IMG/VR virus record: IMGVR_UViG_3300032116_000004 | Span: 62,001 to 126,000 of that record | Strand: one strand, 5' to 3' | Source: a virus | Length of the DNA: 64,000 nt | Part shown: positions 63,767 to 64,000 of the stretch, in pieces | How the letters are laid out: each line of letters begins with the position of its first letter | How positions within the stretch are numbered: position 1 is the first letter of the stretch | Notes under the pieces: generated by a model | Databases searched by the model: none | What the model saw: only the letters and a program-made list of their open reading frames with translations | What the model was told of the DNA's origin: nothing | Translations under genes and position numbers: made by a program

Positions 63767-64000
63767 ATGACCATGCACTTGGAAGGCCCTTGGTTGACCA
63801 CCACTGGCAAAGTAAAAAGCAAACGCCGCCGGTGGGCATCTGCTGATGCGGCCCGCCGAGCCCGTGATCTCAAAGCCGAGTGGGAGCAACGACAACTGGA
63901 ATGGGCCAAACTGGCTCCTAATTTTTCCGGTAAAAAAGTTTCTGTGACTGTGAGCAAAAAATTTCCATCCTACGGTCCGCCACCCGGACGCGAGACTCCT
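63767..64000 (+). CDS. Conserved phage protein (5' part only)
   Basis: The window ends inside this gene after 78 codons. It starts MTMHLEGPWLTTTGKVKSK, followed by a basic helical part and PSYGPPPGRETP. This is the familiar start of a widespread phage protein that begins M.L.GPWLSTTGK. Function is unknown. The ATG lies 30 bp after the promoter. Confidence 0.8.
   Translation, partial: MTMHLEGPWLTTTGKVKSKRRRWASADAARRARDLKAEWEQRQLEWAKLAPNFSGKKVSVTVSKKFPSYGPPPGRETP

Noticed and set aside
1-64000. CRISPR array, IS element, integrase or attachment site
   Set aside because: No regular repeat-spacer pattern, transposase-like or integrase-like product, or long direct repeat was seen.

Overview
This window looks like part of the genome of a large, T4-like tailed phage that infects an aquatic proteobacterium. 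Genes are packed with 4-bp ATGA, GTGA or TTGA overlaps. Most are small proteins of phage type. There is a PAAR spike-tip protein, a tail-fibre-like protein, a T4-type ATP-dependent DNA ligase, a class Ia ribonucleotide reductase and a cell-wall hydrolase followed by a holin-like membrane protein. No rRNA, tRNA, IS element or CRISPR array was seen. An entericidin-like lipoprotein, a phasin-like protein, an exported Lys/Glu-rich protein and H1-like tails recall betaproteobacterial or other proteobacterial genomes; the host assignment is an inference.

Layout. 0-4.7 kb: nrdA (3' end), nrdB, glutaredoxin, an Sm-like protein, PAAR and a large structural candidate. 4.7-8.7 kb: a strong promoter cassette, small phage proteins, DNA ligase and a run of tiny membrane proteins. 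8.7-13.6 kb: a membrane coiled-coil protein, ClpX, ribosomal protein bS21, Hsp20 behind a possible RNA thermometer, ClpS and a reverse-strand phosphoesterase. 13.6-20.2 kb: exported and membrane proteins ending in the lysis pair. 20.2-32.4 kb: accessory metabolism, with a glycosyltransferase-like protein, nucleotide-sugar dehydrogenase, amidinotransferase, tail fibre, UV endonuclease, DUF3445 protein, AdoMet decarboxylase, isocitrate lyase, class II aldolase and fatty-acid desaturase. 32.4-39.7 kb: phasin-like protein, a lipoprotein cassette, two ClpP-type proteases and a radical SAM protein. 39.7-64 kb: an early-type region of small proteins with two DNA methyltransferases, two ParB-like proteins, a phosphoesterase, cupin, GGCT-like protein, Bax-inhibitor-like protein, NAD synthetase and a second radical SAM protein.

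Two promoter classes stand out. One is a host-sigma-like promoter (TTGACC, 17-18 bp, usually TGCTATAAT), found mainly at 39-64 kb and at 4.77 kb; six copies follow an 18-bp palindrome, forming a dispersed stop/stem-loop/promoter cassette. The other is a TAAATA motif resembling T4-type late promoters, in front of the 8-28 kb genes. The proteolysis genes (ClpX, ClpS, two ClpPs, Hsp20) plus bS21 look like a set for remodelling host protein turnover and translation. A 12-bp sequence shared by the isocitrate lyase and phasin promoters suggests carbon-storage-linked regulation of the metabolic genes.

All functional calls come from reading motifs by eye; no database search was run.
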